From the NCBI RefSeq assembly GCF_001612845.1, contig NZ_BDBF01000007.1, forward strand, positions 1-64,000: a DNA stretch of 64,000 bases. The letters are read 5' to 3'. Position numbers and translations under genes: made by a program. Source of the DNA: Nocardia elegans NBRC 108235 (lineage in GTDB: Bacteria; Actinomycetota; Actinomycetes; Mycobacteriales; Mycobacteriaceae). Under the pieces are notes generated by a model. That model was not told where the DNA came from. It saw only the letters and a list, made by a program, of their open reading frames with translations, and searched no databases. Shown in pieces: positions 7,841 through 15,869 of the stretch (position 1 is its first letter; every line of letters starts with the position of its first letter).

Positions 7841-8302
7841 CTAGGGCCGGGGCCGGTCGACGTCCCCGCGCCACGCACCGGATTCCTGTTGGCGCGCCTC
7901 GATGAAGTCGCGGAATCGCTCGAGGTCACCCTTGACGCGGCGATCGAGTATGCCGAGCTTGTCGGCGACGTTCTCCACGAACCCGTCCGGATCGATATCC
8001 ATCTGCGCGGTGACGCGCGTGGTGTCCTCGTCGAGCCGATGGAAGGTGATCACGCCCGCATGCCGGGGACCGGCCTCCGTGGTCCACGACACCCGCTCGT
8101 CGGGGTGCTGCTCGGTGATCTTCGCGTCGAATTCGCGCGTCGCGCCGGCGACGTGCACCGTCCAGTGGGTGTGCGTGTCGTCGCGCTGCTCGACCCGCTC
8201 GACGTGCTGCATGAACTGCGGGAACGATTCGAACTGGGTCCACTGGTTGTACGCGGTGGACACCGGTACGTGCACATCGACCGATTCGGTGACTGTTGTC
8301 AT
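7841..8302 (-). CDS. SRPBCC-family (CoQ-binding-like) protein
   Basis: The 153-residue product shows the polyketide-cyclase/COQ10-type pattern: VDVHVPVSTAYNQWTQFESFP, then VSWTTEAG and a helical C-terminus ending in a charged tail. In Actinobacteria this subfamily is common in stress-related gene sets and is thought to bind a hydrophobic ligand. GAGGAGGT precedes the ATG. It is three bases upstream of the FAD oxidoreductase gene, so the pair probably works together. Confidence 0.85.
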   Translation of the reverse strand: MTTVTESVDVHVPVSTAYNQWTQFESFPQFMQHVERVEQRDDTHTHWTVHVAGATREFDAKITEQHPDERVSWTTEAGPRHAGVITFHRLDEDTTRVTAQMDIDPDGFVENVADKLGILDRRVKGDLERFRDFIEARQQESGAWRGDVDRPRP

Positions 8303-8415
8303 GCTGCGACCTCCTCGTGGTCTCGGTGGGCAACGCTGACGCCATACCCGCGCCACGCGTTCGTACACGGATCACTCGGTGGTGGCGCCGAGTGCGTGCG
8401 GCGCCGCGTCACGGG

Positions 8416-9507
8416 TTACCAGGTCAGAACGGGTTTGACGACGCGTCCCGCGTGGTGGTCGGCCAGGGCGGTGCCGATCTCGGTGGAGGGGTAGGACCGG
8501 ACCAGCCGGTCGAGCGGTAGCCGCCCGGCCGTGTAGAGCTCGAGCAGCTGCGGGATGAACCGCTGCGGCACGGCGTCGCCTTCCAGGCAACCGTGAATGG
8601 TCTTGCCGCCCAACACGATCTCGCGCATGTCGAGTTGCGGGACGCCGACGCCGAGGCCGACCACCGCCACCGCGCCACCGGTGGCCAGGGCCGCCACCGC
8701 CGCGGCGAGCACCTCCGGGCGGCCGGTGGTGTCGAGGGCATGAGTGGCGCCGCCGCCGGTGAGTTCGGCGATCGTGGCGGCGGTCTCGGCGTCGGCCGGG
8801 TCCAGCGCGGCGGCCGCGCCGAGTTCGAGGGCGAGCGCACGGCGATCGGCCGAGGGTTCGACGACCAGCACCGTGGTGCCGGGCAGTGTCCGCGCGGCCA
8901 GGAGCCCGGCCATGCCGACCGCACCCGCGCCGTAGACCAGGATCTGCGAATCCGGTTCGGGGGCGAGCACATTCAGGATCGCGCCCGCGCCGGTCTGGAA
9001 ACCGCAGCCCAGCGCGGCGGCGACGACCGGATCGGTGTCGGCGGGGACGACAATCGTGTTGTCCGCGGTGCTCAGCGCGTACCCGGCGAAACTCGACTGC
9101 CCGAAGAAGCCGTCGCGCACGCGCGTGCCGTCGACGGTGATGCGGGGCGAGCGGTCGGCACGGCCGCCGAACTGGTTCAACGCGGTGGATCGCGCACAGT
9201 ACGGCAGCCGGCCGAGACGGCAGTTGCGGCAGTTCCCGCAGTGCCGGAAGGTCAGCACCACCCGGTCGCCGGGCCGCACACCCGTCACCTCGGCGCCGAC
9301 GGCCTCCACCACACCCGCGCCCTCGTGGCCGAGCAGCACCGGGCGGTCGGACGCGCCGGCGGCGCGGGAGACCAGATCGGTGTGGCAGATGCCCGACGCC
9401 TCGATCCGGACCAGGATCTCGTCCGGGCGCGGCTCGTCGATCGCGACGGATTCGAGGCTGAACGGAGCCCGCGGATCACGCGACAGCGCGGCAATGGTCA
9501 GCGGCAC
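8416..9507 (-). CDS. Zinc-dependent alcohol dehydrogenase (aryl-alcohol type, MDR)
   Basis: The 363-residue protein is a medium-chain dehydrogenase. The catalytic zinc ligands Cys41-His42-x-Asp44 and the GHEGAG motif at 60-65 are present. The structural-zinc lobe has four cysteines (CGNCRNC then C about 8 further on). The NAD-binding motif is YGAGAVGMAG. Overall spacing, including FGQSSFAGYA, resembles benzyl-alcohol dehydrogenases (AreB/XylB) that reversibly oxidise aromatic or terpene alcohols with NAD. It follows the DUF4334 gene by three bases, and both are divergent from a TetR gene. Confidence 0.9.
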   Translation of the reverse strand: MPLTIAALSRDPRAPFSLESVAIDEPRPDEILVRIEASGICHTDLVSRAAGASDRPVLLGHEGAGVVEAVGAEVTGVRPGDRVVLTFRHCGNCRNCRLGRLPYCARSTALNQFGGRADRSPRITVDGTRVRDGFFGQSSFAGYALSTADNTIVVPADTDPVVAAALGCGFQTGAGAILNVLAPEPDSQILVYGAGAVGMAGLLAARTLPGTTVLVVEPSADRRALALELGAAAALDPADAETAATIAELTGGGATHALDTTGRPEVLAAAVAALATGGAVAVVGLGVGVPQLDMREIVLGGKTIHGCLEGDAVPQRFIPQLLELYTAGRLPLDRLVRSYPSTEIGTALADHHAGRVVKPVLTW

Positions 9508-9510
9508 GGC

Positions 9511-9978
9511 TCAGACCCGCTCGAGCAGGAAGTAGAAGAACTCGCCGCCGGCGAGCACCAATTCGGGGCGTCCGTTCATGATGCCCATCAGCGTGTTGTC
9601 GTCGAGGCGCTTGAAGTGGTCGAACACCGCGCGGCCGTCGTAGACCATGGTCGCGGTGACCTCGCCGCGGAATTCGATATTCCACAGCGTGGCCTTGCCG
9701 CCGCCCGATTCGACATCGGAGAACAGCGTGCCGTCCTCGGCGCGGCAGATCAGCGGTTCGGCATCCATCGTCGAATGGAAGGTCTTGCCGTACCAGCCGC
9801 TCTTGTCGAGTGCGCGGCACAGCGGATGTCCGGTGCGGAAGGCGGCGCCTTTCCATTCGCCGAGGATGTCCTCGGCGCGTACCACCGCGAGGTCGGCCCA
9901 CAGCCGGTCCAGCTCGTCCGTCGTTACCCCGCTCGATTGCGCCGCCAGCTCGCGCCAGCGTTCGGTCGTCCCGGTCAT
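9511..9978 (-). CDS. DUF4334 (GXWXG-type) protein
   Basis: The 155-residue product has the N-terminal GXWXG-like segment (ILGEWKGAAFRTGH) and the DUF4334 C-terminal part with ESGGGKATLWNIEFRGEV and DHFKRLDDNTLMGIMNG. The family is a small lipocalin-like barrel of unknown role, often encoded beside alcohol or short-chain dehydrogenases. It is the first gene of a two-gene unit with the alcohol dehydrogenase. Its start lies 16 bases from a perfect palindrome that is probably the operator of the divergent TetR repressor. Confidence 0.85.
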   Translation of the reverse strand: MTGTTERWRELAAQSSGVTTDELDRLWADLAVVRAEDILGEWKGAAFRTGHPLCRALDKSGWYGKTFHSTMDAEPLICRAEDGTLFSDVESGGGKATLWNIEFRGEVTATMVYDGRAVFDHFKRLDDNTLMGIMNGRPELVLAGGEFFYFLLERV

Positions 9979-9993
9979 CGCGTCCTCCACAGT

Positions 9994-10017
9994 TTCCCGA
10001 ACCAGCTGGTTCGGGAA
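9994..10017. promoter_or_regulatory. TetR operator candidate 1, 24-base perfect palindrome
   Basis: The left half TTCCCGAACCAG is followed directly by its exact reverse complement. It lies between the divergent DUF4334-alcohol dehydrogenase unit and a TetR gene. A second copy of its core is centred 28 bases further right. This arrangement fits autoregulation plus repression of the dehydrogenase. Confidence 0.8.
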
Positions 10018-10024
10018 CCTACAC

Positions 10025-10042
10025 CCGAACCAGCTGGTTCGG
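10025..10042. promoter_or_regulatory. TetR operator candidate 2, 18-base perfect palindrome
   Basis: CCGAACCAG is followed by its reverse complement, the same core as the palindrome at 9994-10017. The site is 18 bases before the ATG of the TetR gene, where bound protein would block its transcription. Confidence 0.8.
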
Positions 10043-10060
10043 CAAGATAGGATCCGCGGC

Positions 10061-10609
10061 ATGCGCGCAGCAGGCCATGCCACCAGGGAGCGAATCCTCG
10101 CCGCGGCCAAGGCGGAGTTCGCCCGCTACGGCGTGGCCGGAGCCCGGATCAACCGGATCGCGGAGGCGGCCAATGCCAGCAAGGATCGCCTGTACGCCTA
10201 TTTCGCCGGCAAGGACGATCTCTACGCGGCGGTGACCGAGCAGTGGGCGACCGAGACCACCGCCGAGACCGCCCTGGACGCGGGCGATCTGCCGTCGTAT
10301 GTCGGCAGGCTTTTCGACCACTATCTGCGAAACCCCGACAATGCCCGCTTGCAGGCGTGGGCGGAGATCGAACGCACCGACATCCCGGGCGCCGACGAGG
10401 CGATCCGCCGCGCGGTCGCACCCAAGATCGCCGAGATCCGCCGCGGTCAGCGCGCCGGGGTCATCACCGGCACCTTCCATCCGCTGACGCTGCTGACCCT
10501 GCTGACCGATCTCGCCCGCACCTCCGCGGTCCACGCCCTGCACGACGACGATGCCGAGGACCGGCGCGCGGCCACCGTTCTCGCGGCCCGGCGGCTGATC
10601 GCCCCCTGA
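10061..10609 (+). CDS. TetR-family transcriptional repressor
   Basis: The 182-residue protein has a TetR helix-turn-helix at about residues 8-55 (ATRERILAAAKAEFARYGV, then INRIAEAANASKDRLYAYF) and an all-helical ligand domain. It is divergent from the DUF4334-alcohol dehydrogenase unit, with two palindromes sharing the core CCGAACCAGCTGGTTCGG between them. It therefore very probably represses itself and that unit, with an alcohol or aldehyde as a plausible inducer. No strong ribosome site precedes the ATG, so the transcript could be nearly leaderless. Confidence 0.9.
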   Translation: MRAAGHATRERILAAAKAEFARYGVAGARINRIAEAANASKDRLYAYFAGKDDLYAAVTEQWATETTAETALDAGDLPSYVGRLFDHYLRNPDNARLQAWAEIERTDIPGADEAIRRAVAPKIAEIRRGQRAGVITGTFHPLTLLTLLTDLARTSAVHALHDDDAEDRRAATVLAARRLIAP

Positions 10610-10710
10610 GCGTGGCGCCGGTTTGCCCGCCGTGGTCGCGGGTAGCGCGAGTGCTGAGGCTCCACGTAAGCGCGGGGCTTCCACCGCCGCCACGTCGACA
10701 GGAGATCGCG

Positions 10711-11550
10711 ATGGGTTTTCCGGAGCAGCAGCAACAGGTCCCCGGGGTGCAGCAGCAGATGTCTCCGCGACCGGACTGCGGGGAGGACAGCTATCAGGGA
10801 TCGGGCAAGCTCACCGGAAAGTCAGCGGTGATCACCGGCGCCGACAGCGGAATCGGCCGGGCCGTGGCCATCGCCTTCGCGCGCGAGGGCGCCGATGTGC
10901 TGATCTCCTACCTCGACGAGCACGAGGACGCGCAGCAGGTCGTCGCGCTGGTGGAGCAGGCGGGCCGCAAGGCGGTCGCGGTACCGGGCGACCTCTCCGA
11001 TCCCGAACACTGCAAGGCCGTCATCGACCGCGCCGCCACCGAATTCGGCAAGATCGAGGTGCTGGTCAGCAACGCCGCGTATCAGATGACGCACGAAAGC
11101 CTCGACGAGATCTCCGGCGAGGAATGGGATTACACGTTCAAGCTCAATGTCGGCGCGCTGTTCCATCTGGTGAAGGCGGCCGTCCCGCATATGCCGGCGG
11201 GCGGCTCGATCATCGGCAGCTCCTCGGTGAACTCCGATATGCCCTCGCCGACGCTGGCGCCCTACGCCGCCACCAAGGCGGCGATCGCCAACTTCTGCGC
11301 CAGCCTCGCGCAGATGTTGGGGAAGAAGGGAATTCGCGTCAACAGCGTGGCGCCCGGCCCCATCTGGACGCCGCTGATCCCGTCCACCATGCCGGTGGCG
11401 AAGGTGCGCAACTTCGGCGACGACGTCCCGCTCGGGCGGGCCGGGCAACCCGCCGAGCTGGCCGCTTCCTATGTGCTGCTGGCCTCCGACGACGGCAGCT
11501 ACATCTCCGGCGCGCGGCTCGCCGTCACCGGCGGCCGGCCGATCCTCTGA
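10711..11550 (+). CDS. Short-chain dehydrogenase, general-stress type (YghA/YdaD-like)
   Basis: The 279-residue protein has the extended N-terminus typical of the general stress 39 group, with Gln-rich MGFPEQQQQVPGVQQQM and then GSGKLTGKSAVITGADSGIG, the NAD(P)-binding glycine motif. The active site shows Ser (SSSVNSD) and Tyr-x3-Lys (YAATK). Substrates of this subgroup are poorly known; it is linked to general stress in other bacteria. AGGAG lies 7 bases before the ATG. Confidence 0.9.
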   Translation: MGFPEQQQQVPGVQQQMSPRPDCGEDSYQGSGKLTGKSAVITGADSGIGRAVAIAFAREGADVLISYLDEHEDAQQVVALVEQAGRKAVAVPGDLSDPEHCKAVIDRAATEFGKIEVLVSNAAYQMTHESLDEISGEEWDYTFKLNVGALFHLVKAAVPHMPAGGSIIGSSSVNSDMPSPTLAPYAATKAAIANFCASLAQMLGKKGIRVNSVAPGPIWTPLIPSTMPVAKVRNFGDDVPLGRAGQPAELAASYVLLASDDGSYISGARLAVTGGRPIL

Positions 11551-11558
11551 TCGGCCCG

Positions 11559-12083
11559 TCAATCGGTCCGGCCGTGGCCGGTCCCGGGCGGCGGAGCGAA
11601 CTCCGGCCGTCCCGGCTGCGGCGAGCCCTCGAACAGGATGGGACGGTCGGCCGGGCCGAGGAACAGGCCGAACAGCAGCATCGCCGCGCCGAGGCCCAGA
11701 TGCAGCCAGTTGTCCGCGGTGTTGACCGGAATGACGTTCGCGGTCGACTCCTCGTCCACGACCAGTCCGTACACCCAGAGCGCGAGATAGACGACACCGC
11801 CGGCGATGAGGTAGGTCCGCGCGGTCATCGTCGTGCGGCCCATCGCCAGACCCGCGACGCCGAACACCAGGTGCACGGTGTTGTGCAGGCCCGAGACCTG
11901 GAACACCCCGAACAGTTCGGCGCCGGAATGGTGCCCGCTCCAAGTGAGCATGTCGTAGTTCGTGGTCACGCCCGGAATGAACCCGAGCACCCCCACCACC
12001 AGGAACGCCGCCCCGACCAGATAGGCCGCGGCCTGCACCGGGGAAACCCGCGCCCGATGCTGAGGTACAGATGCGGTGGCCAT
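11559..12083 (-). CDS. DUF4383 membrane protein
   Basis: The 174-residue protein has four hydrophobic segments (about residues 16-36, 56-80, 87-107 and 125-145) and a hydrophilic Pro-rich tail. The segment FQVSGLHNTVHLVFGVAGL is characteristic of DUF4383, whose function is unknown; members appear in actinobacterial stress loci. AAGGGAG precedes the ATG. It converges with the stress-type dehydrogenase gene and its stop is 9 bases from that gene's stop. Confidence 0.87.
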   Translation of the reverse strand: MATASVPQHRARVSPVQAAAYLVGAAFLVVGVLGFIPGVTTNYDMLTWSGHHSGAELFGVFQVSGLHNTVHLVFGVAGLAMGRTTMTARTYLIAGGVVYLALWVYGLVVDEESTANVIPVNTADNWLHLGLGAAMLLFGLFLGPADRPILFEGSPQPGRPEFAPPPGTGHGRTD

Positions 12084-12259
12084 CGCTGCTCCCTTCGAGT
12101 GCCGACGATTCGCCCGTATCTCCGAAGGTAACCGCACCGGACCGCCACAAACAGCGCGAAGCAGTTACAACCCGGTGAGCGCGGGTATGGCGCACACAGA
12201 CCTGGGCTATCGCCAGGACCGGTCCGCTTCGTCCGCCACTCTTCGTCTCCGAGGTGACC

Positions 12260-13162
12260 ATGCGTATCCGATCCGGCACAGGCACGGCCGGGACGAGTGA
12301 AAACGACCGCGTCGCACACCGTGGGGAACGCGTACTCCGTACGGCCCCGGCCGATCGGCTTCTACACCACCGGGCGATTGTTCCTGGAGGAGTACTACGC
12401 GCTGACCGTCCTGGCCCGAGGCGGCATCGGCACCAATCATCTCGACGGCAACACCCGGCTGTGCACCGCCACCGCCGGTGAGGCGTTGAAGGAATCCTTC
12501 GGATCCGACGGGCAGCCCGGCAGTTACGCCGACGTGATCGCGCTCTACGGCCACAACGTCGCCGAAACCCGGACCGTGCTGTGGGCGCGCATGCTCGATC
12601 GCCTGCGCGGCCCGAAAATCCGCCCGCCCTCGTCTGCGTCGATCCGCGCACCACGCAGGTGGCGCGCGCGGCCACTGGCCATGACCTACGCGAAACTTCG
12701 CGCACGCGGTGGCATTCAGTGACCGTGCACCGAGGAGCATCCGGACGGCACCGAGCGGCTGTACGCCGCCGCGACATTCCGTGCGGCGCCGCAGGATTGT
12801 GAAACCTACGGTCGCGACCTGTTCACCGGTGCTCCGCTGGAGCCGACCGAGTATCGCGCGCTGAACCCGGAGGGCCGCGCCGTGATCAAGGCGGCGCAGT
12901 ACCTGCCGCGGCACGAGACGCCGAGCGAGGACTATCCGTACGCGCTGATCACCGGTCGCACGCTCTACCACTTACACACCCGCGCCAAGACCGGCCGCGC
13001 ACCGCAACCGCAGCCAACGAACTCACCCCCACCGAGTGGGATCCGGTCTCGAAACAACCGCTGTTCAAATCCGGCGCCGCCGCAGTGGAACTCGTTCGAT
13101 CCGCCCGGCGATCCGAACGCGTCACCACACCGGCGGTCGAACGGGAGCGGAGTGCGCGATGA
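12260..13162 (+). pseudogene. Molybdopterin oxidoreductase, multiply deleted and frameshifted
   Basis: Fragments in several frames match a formate/nitrate-reductase-like molybdoenzyme. They include FYTTGRLFLEEYYAL, HLDGNTRLCTATA and IALYGHNVAETRTVLWARML, then a shifted frame with PALVCVDPRTTQVARAA. After an in-frame stop at 12720 come CETYGRDLFTGAPLE and YALITGRTLYHLHTRAKTGR, and finally another frame with ELTPTEWDPVSKQPLFK. Intact relatives such as Rv0197 exceed 700 residues; only about a third remains and no frame is open throughout. The start was probably at the ATG at 12260. Its 3' end overlaps the next broken gene by four bases. Confidence 0.82.
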
Positions 13163-13605
13163 ACGACCTGGACGCCATGCTCGCCGAGATCCGCCGACCG
13201 GCACCGCACCGATCACGAGGTCCATCACGTGTGCCGGGACCTGCTGGTCTGGGCAGACGACCATCGCCGCAAACCGGCCGCCGTCGGAGAAGACCGCGGT
13301 CTGCATCTGGACCTTCGCCGCCGACGGCTTCCGGATCGGTGGAATCGGTCCGGCGGGCTCTCGGCACCCTGGTGGGGCGCCGCCACGCGCCCGCCCTGCT
13401 GTTGCTGCGCGATCTGCGCGAGATTCACAGCCACGCCGCGGTGGTGTCGGTGAACTGGGAAATCCTGGCGCAAGCGGCACAGGCGGGGCGAGACAGTGAA
13501 CTGCTGGAACTGGCCTCCGACTGTCATCCGGAGACGTTGCGGCAAATGCGCTGGGCCAACGCCAAGATCAAGGAGACCGCGCCGCAGGCCGTCGCGACGC
13601 CGTGA
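13159..13605 (+). pseudogene. Small partner protein of molybdopterin oxidoreductase, frameshifted
   Basis: The ATG overlaps the stop of the broken oxidoreductase (ATGA). The first 13 codons read MNDLDAMLAEIRR. The next stretch makes sense only in another frame (VHHVCRDLLVWADDH), then the original frame resumes with GRRHAPALLLLRDLREI and HPETLRQMRWANAKIKE. This looks like a once-intact helical protein of about 150 residues encoded after the molybdoenzyme in related actinobacteria; that link is from memory and context. It is probably dead together with its partner. Confidence 0.65.
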
Positions 13606-14462
13606 ATACCGCTGCCCACGGCGGGTATGCGCCCGCTATGACTGCCTCGACAGAGCAGTTGCTCCACACGCTCACCAAGGTGGTGAACGCGCTGCTGGCC
13701 CACGAGATCGACTTCGCGGTCGGCGGCGGTTGTGCGGTGTACGCGCGCGGTGGTCCCGCGAGCGACCACGATGTCGACATCTACGTCAAACCCGTCGACG
13801 CCGGCCGCGCCCGCGACATCCTGACCGCATCCGGGCTGCACGCCGTCGAGCCGCCCGAAGACTGGCTGACCAAGGTGTACGACGGAAATACGCTGGTGGA
13901 CTTGATCTTCCGGCCCAACTACCGCAACGTCGACGACGATCTGCTGGGCCGGGCGACCTGGATGCGGATCGGCCCGGCGGCGGCTCCGGTGCTCAGTGGC
14001 ACCGATCTGATGGTGGACAAATTGATGGTCCTCGATCCGCACCGGCTCGATTTCACGCGGTTGCTGGCGATCGCCCGGGATCTGCGGGAACAGGTCGACT
14101 GGCGGCGCGCGCGGGAAGAAACCGCGGTGTCGCCGTACGCGCGGGCGTTTCTGGCGCTGATCGAGGATCTCGGAATCGGAGGTGAGGTCATGGCTCAGGA
14201 CCCGGGCGACGAGGTGTTGCCGCAATATCTGGTCGCGAATCTGCGGCGGGCTTTCGCGGAGGATCCGCGCACCGCCGAACTCGGCGTGCAGGTGACCATC
14301 CGCGGCGCCGTGGTGGTGCTGTGCGGGGAGGTCGGCAGCGAACAGCAGCGCAGCGATCTGGAGGACATCGTGCGTGAGCACGCGCCTAAACTGCGCATTC
14401 ACAACGATATTCGGGTTACCTCCACGCAGGCGCCCACCGTCGATCACGAACGGCTGAGCTGA
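13602..14462 (+). CDS. Nucleotidyltransferase-fold protein with C-terminal BON domain
   Basis: The 286-residue product has an N-terminal nucleotidyltransferase-like core: a glycine pair in VGGGCAVYARGG, then DHDVDIYV supplying the paired metal-binding aspartates (about residues 56-60), and LVDLIFRPN. Residues from about 205 to 275 form a BON domain (QYLVANLRRAFAEDP, VVVLCGEVGSEQQRSDL), a fold usually associated with membranes or ligand binding. This pairing is unusual. GTG at 13602 overlaps the preceding stop; ATG at 13638 is an alternative start. Its stop overlaps the next start (TGATG), so it is translated with the metallophosphoesterase. Confidence 0.75.
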   Translation: MNTAAHGGYAPAMTASTEQLLHTLTKVVNALLAHEIDFAVGGGCAVYARGGPASDHDVDIYVKPVDAGRARDILTASGLHAVEPPEDWLTKVYDGNTLVDLIFRPNYRNVDDDLLGRATWMRIGPAAAPVLSGTDLMVDKLMVLDPHRLDFTRLLAIARDLREQVDWRRAREETAVSPYARAFLALIEDLGIGGEVMAQDPGDEVLPQYLVANLRRAFAEDPRTAELGVQVTIRGAVVVLCGEVGSEQQRSDLEDIVREHAPKLRIHNDIRVTSTQAPTVDHERLS

Positions 14463-15271
14463 TGACGGGCGCCGAACGGACGACGGACGGGGTGGTGCGC
14501 ATCGCGGCGGTGGCCGATATCCACCTCGGCGCGGAATCGCAGGGGACCCTGCGCCCGGCATTGGAACGACTGTCCGAGGAGGCGGACGTCCTGCTGGTCG
14601 GCGGCGACCTCACCCGGCACGGCAGTCTCGACGAGGCGCGGGTGGTCGCGACCGAACTGGAGGACCCCGGTGTGCCCGTGATCGCGGTGCTCGGCAACCA
14701 CGATCACCATTCCGATCGGCAGGACGACATCACGGCCCTGCTGTGCGATCACGGGATCCGGGTCCTGGAAGGGACCTCCACCACGGTGACCGTGGGGCCC
14801 CACTCGCTGGGCGTCGCGGGCACGAAGGGATTCGGCGGCGGCTTCGCCGGAAAGTGCGCGAGCGTCTTCGGCGAGCGGATCATGCGCGAATTCGCCTCCT
14901 ACACCGTCGATCTCGCCGACGCGCTGCACGTCGCACTGTGCCGGCTGGACACCGATGTGAAGGTCGCGCTCACCCACTATTCACCCTGCGGGGACACCCT
15001 GCACGGCGAGCCGCCCGAAATCTATCCCTTCCTGGGCTCGTACCTGCTCGGTGAGGCGATCGACACCTGCGGCGGCGCCGATCTGGCGATCCACGGGCAC
15101 GCCCACGCCGGATACGAGCGCGGCACCACACCGGGCGGGGTGCGGGTGCGCAATGTGGCCCAGCCGGTGATCCGCGCGGCATACACGGTCTACGACCTGG
15201 AGGTACCGGAGCCGGCGGCGGCGTCCGGTGTGCCGACCGACTCGGCCCAGGCCGCGCGGACTCCGGCCTGA
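14462..15271 (+). CDS. Calcineurin-like metallophosphoesterase
   Basis: The 269-residue protein has all the metallophosphoesterase motifs: DIHLG (DxH), VGGDLTRHG (GD), LGNHDHHSD (GNHD), THYSP and GHAHAG (GHxH). It should be a two-metal phosphoesterase in the cytoplasm, because there is no signal peptide. Its ATG overlaps the stop of the nucleotidyltransferase-BON gene, so the two are probably made together and may act on the same nucleotide or modified substrate. The substrate is unknown. Confidence 0.88.
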   Translation: MTGAERTTDGVVRIAAVADIHLGAESQGTLRPALERLSEEADVLLVGGDLTRHGSLDEARVVATELEDPGVPVIAVLGNHDHHSDRQDDITALLCDHGIRVLEGTSTTVTVGPHSLGVAGTKGFGGGFAGKCASVFGERIMREFASYTVDLADALHVALCRLDTDVKVALTHYSPCGDTLHGEPPEIYPFLGSYLLGEAIDTCGGADLAIHGHAHAGYERGTTPGGVRVRNVAQPVIRAAYTVYDLEVPEPAAASGVPTDSAQAARTPA

Positions 15272-15869
15272 CGAGCAATTGCCGGTGTTATCCGGGTGGG
15301 AAGTGCCGACGAACTTCTGGCAATTCCCTCCGGGCTGCGGAATCATTTGTGGAGAATACTCATCGGCGGGCGCGGGCAACCGCCGCCCGAGCGGCAGGAA
15401 TTCCCTTCCCGCCGATGCGGGGAAGGATTGTTCCGGGCAATCGTGAGGCGAATTCGCGCGGCCGCCCGGCCCGGGAAGGTGGAGGCGGTCCCGCTCGGGC
15501 ACCGGCCGCGGCGCACCCCGGAACCCGGCGGGAACGGCCGGTGCCGCGGAGGGTTTCGCAGTACCGCTGAGCTCGCCGGACCACACCTGTGAAGATCGAC
15601 GAGCGGGCCGCCGCACGCACAAAATCACGTACATTCGACCGTGCAAATGTGCTTGCATCCGTAAATGTGTCCGTAAAACACGTAACAATGCGCGCAGTTG
15701 CGCATTGTTGTTGTTCTGGCTAATGTGTCCGCATCCCGGTGGCGTACATGTGACGTTTTCCTTCGCAGGCGATGTGTCGCTGCCTGTCCACATGTGACCG
15801 GGTGCGAGCGTGTACTGCGGGGAGGAATGCGGTAGATATCGGACAAGGGGGAACAAAGATTGGTATTCG
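15272..15869. other. Long intergenic region, AT-richer right half
   Basis: No convincing gene is seen. The left half (to about 15590) is GC-rich with only Arg/Gly-rich frames. The right half (15600-15870) is visibly richer in A and T and has a 10-base inverted repeat and several ATGTG-type words. It probably carries the promoter and operators of the adenylate-forming gene at 15870. Confidence 0.5.
15684..15709. promoter_or_regulatory. Inverted repeat, 10-base arms, 6-base centre
   Basis: AACAATGCGC is followed by GCAGTT and then the exact reverse complement GCGCATTGTT. It lies about 160 bases before the adenylate-forming gene, in AT-richer DNA. It could be an operator; there is no T-run to suggest a terminator. 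Confidence 0.5.

Noticed and set aside
10822..12777. 651-codon leftward frame opposite the stress dehydrogenase and DUF4383 region
   Set aside because: Composition is Arg/Ala/Gly-rich without any motif, and it overlaps two clear genes.
15296..15592. Frame of 98 codons in the long intergenic region
   Set aside because: No ribosome site, Arg/Gly-rich composition and no family resemblance.
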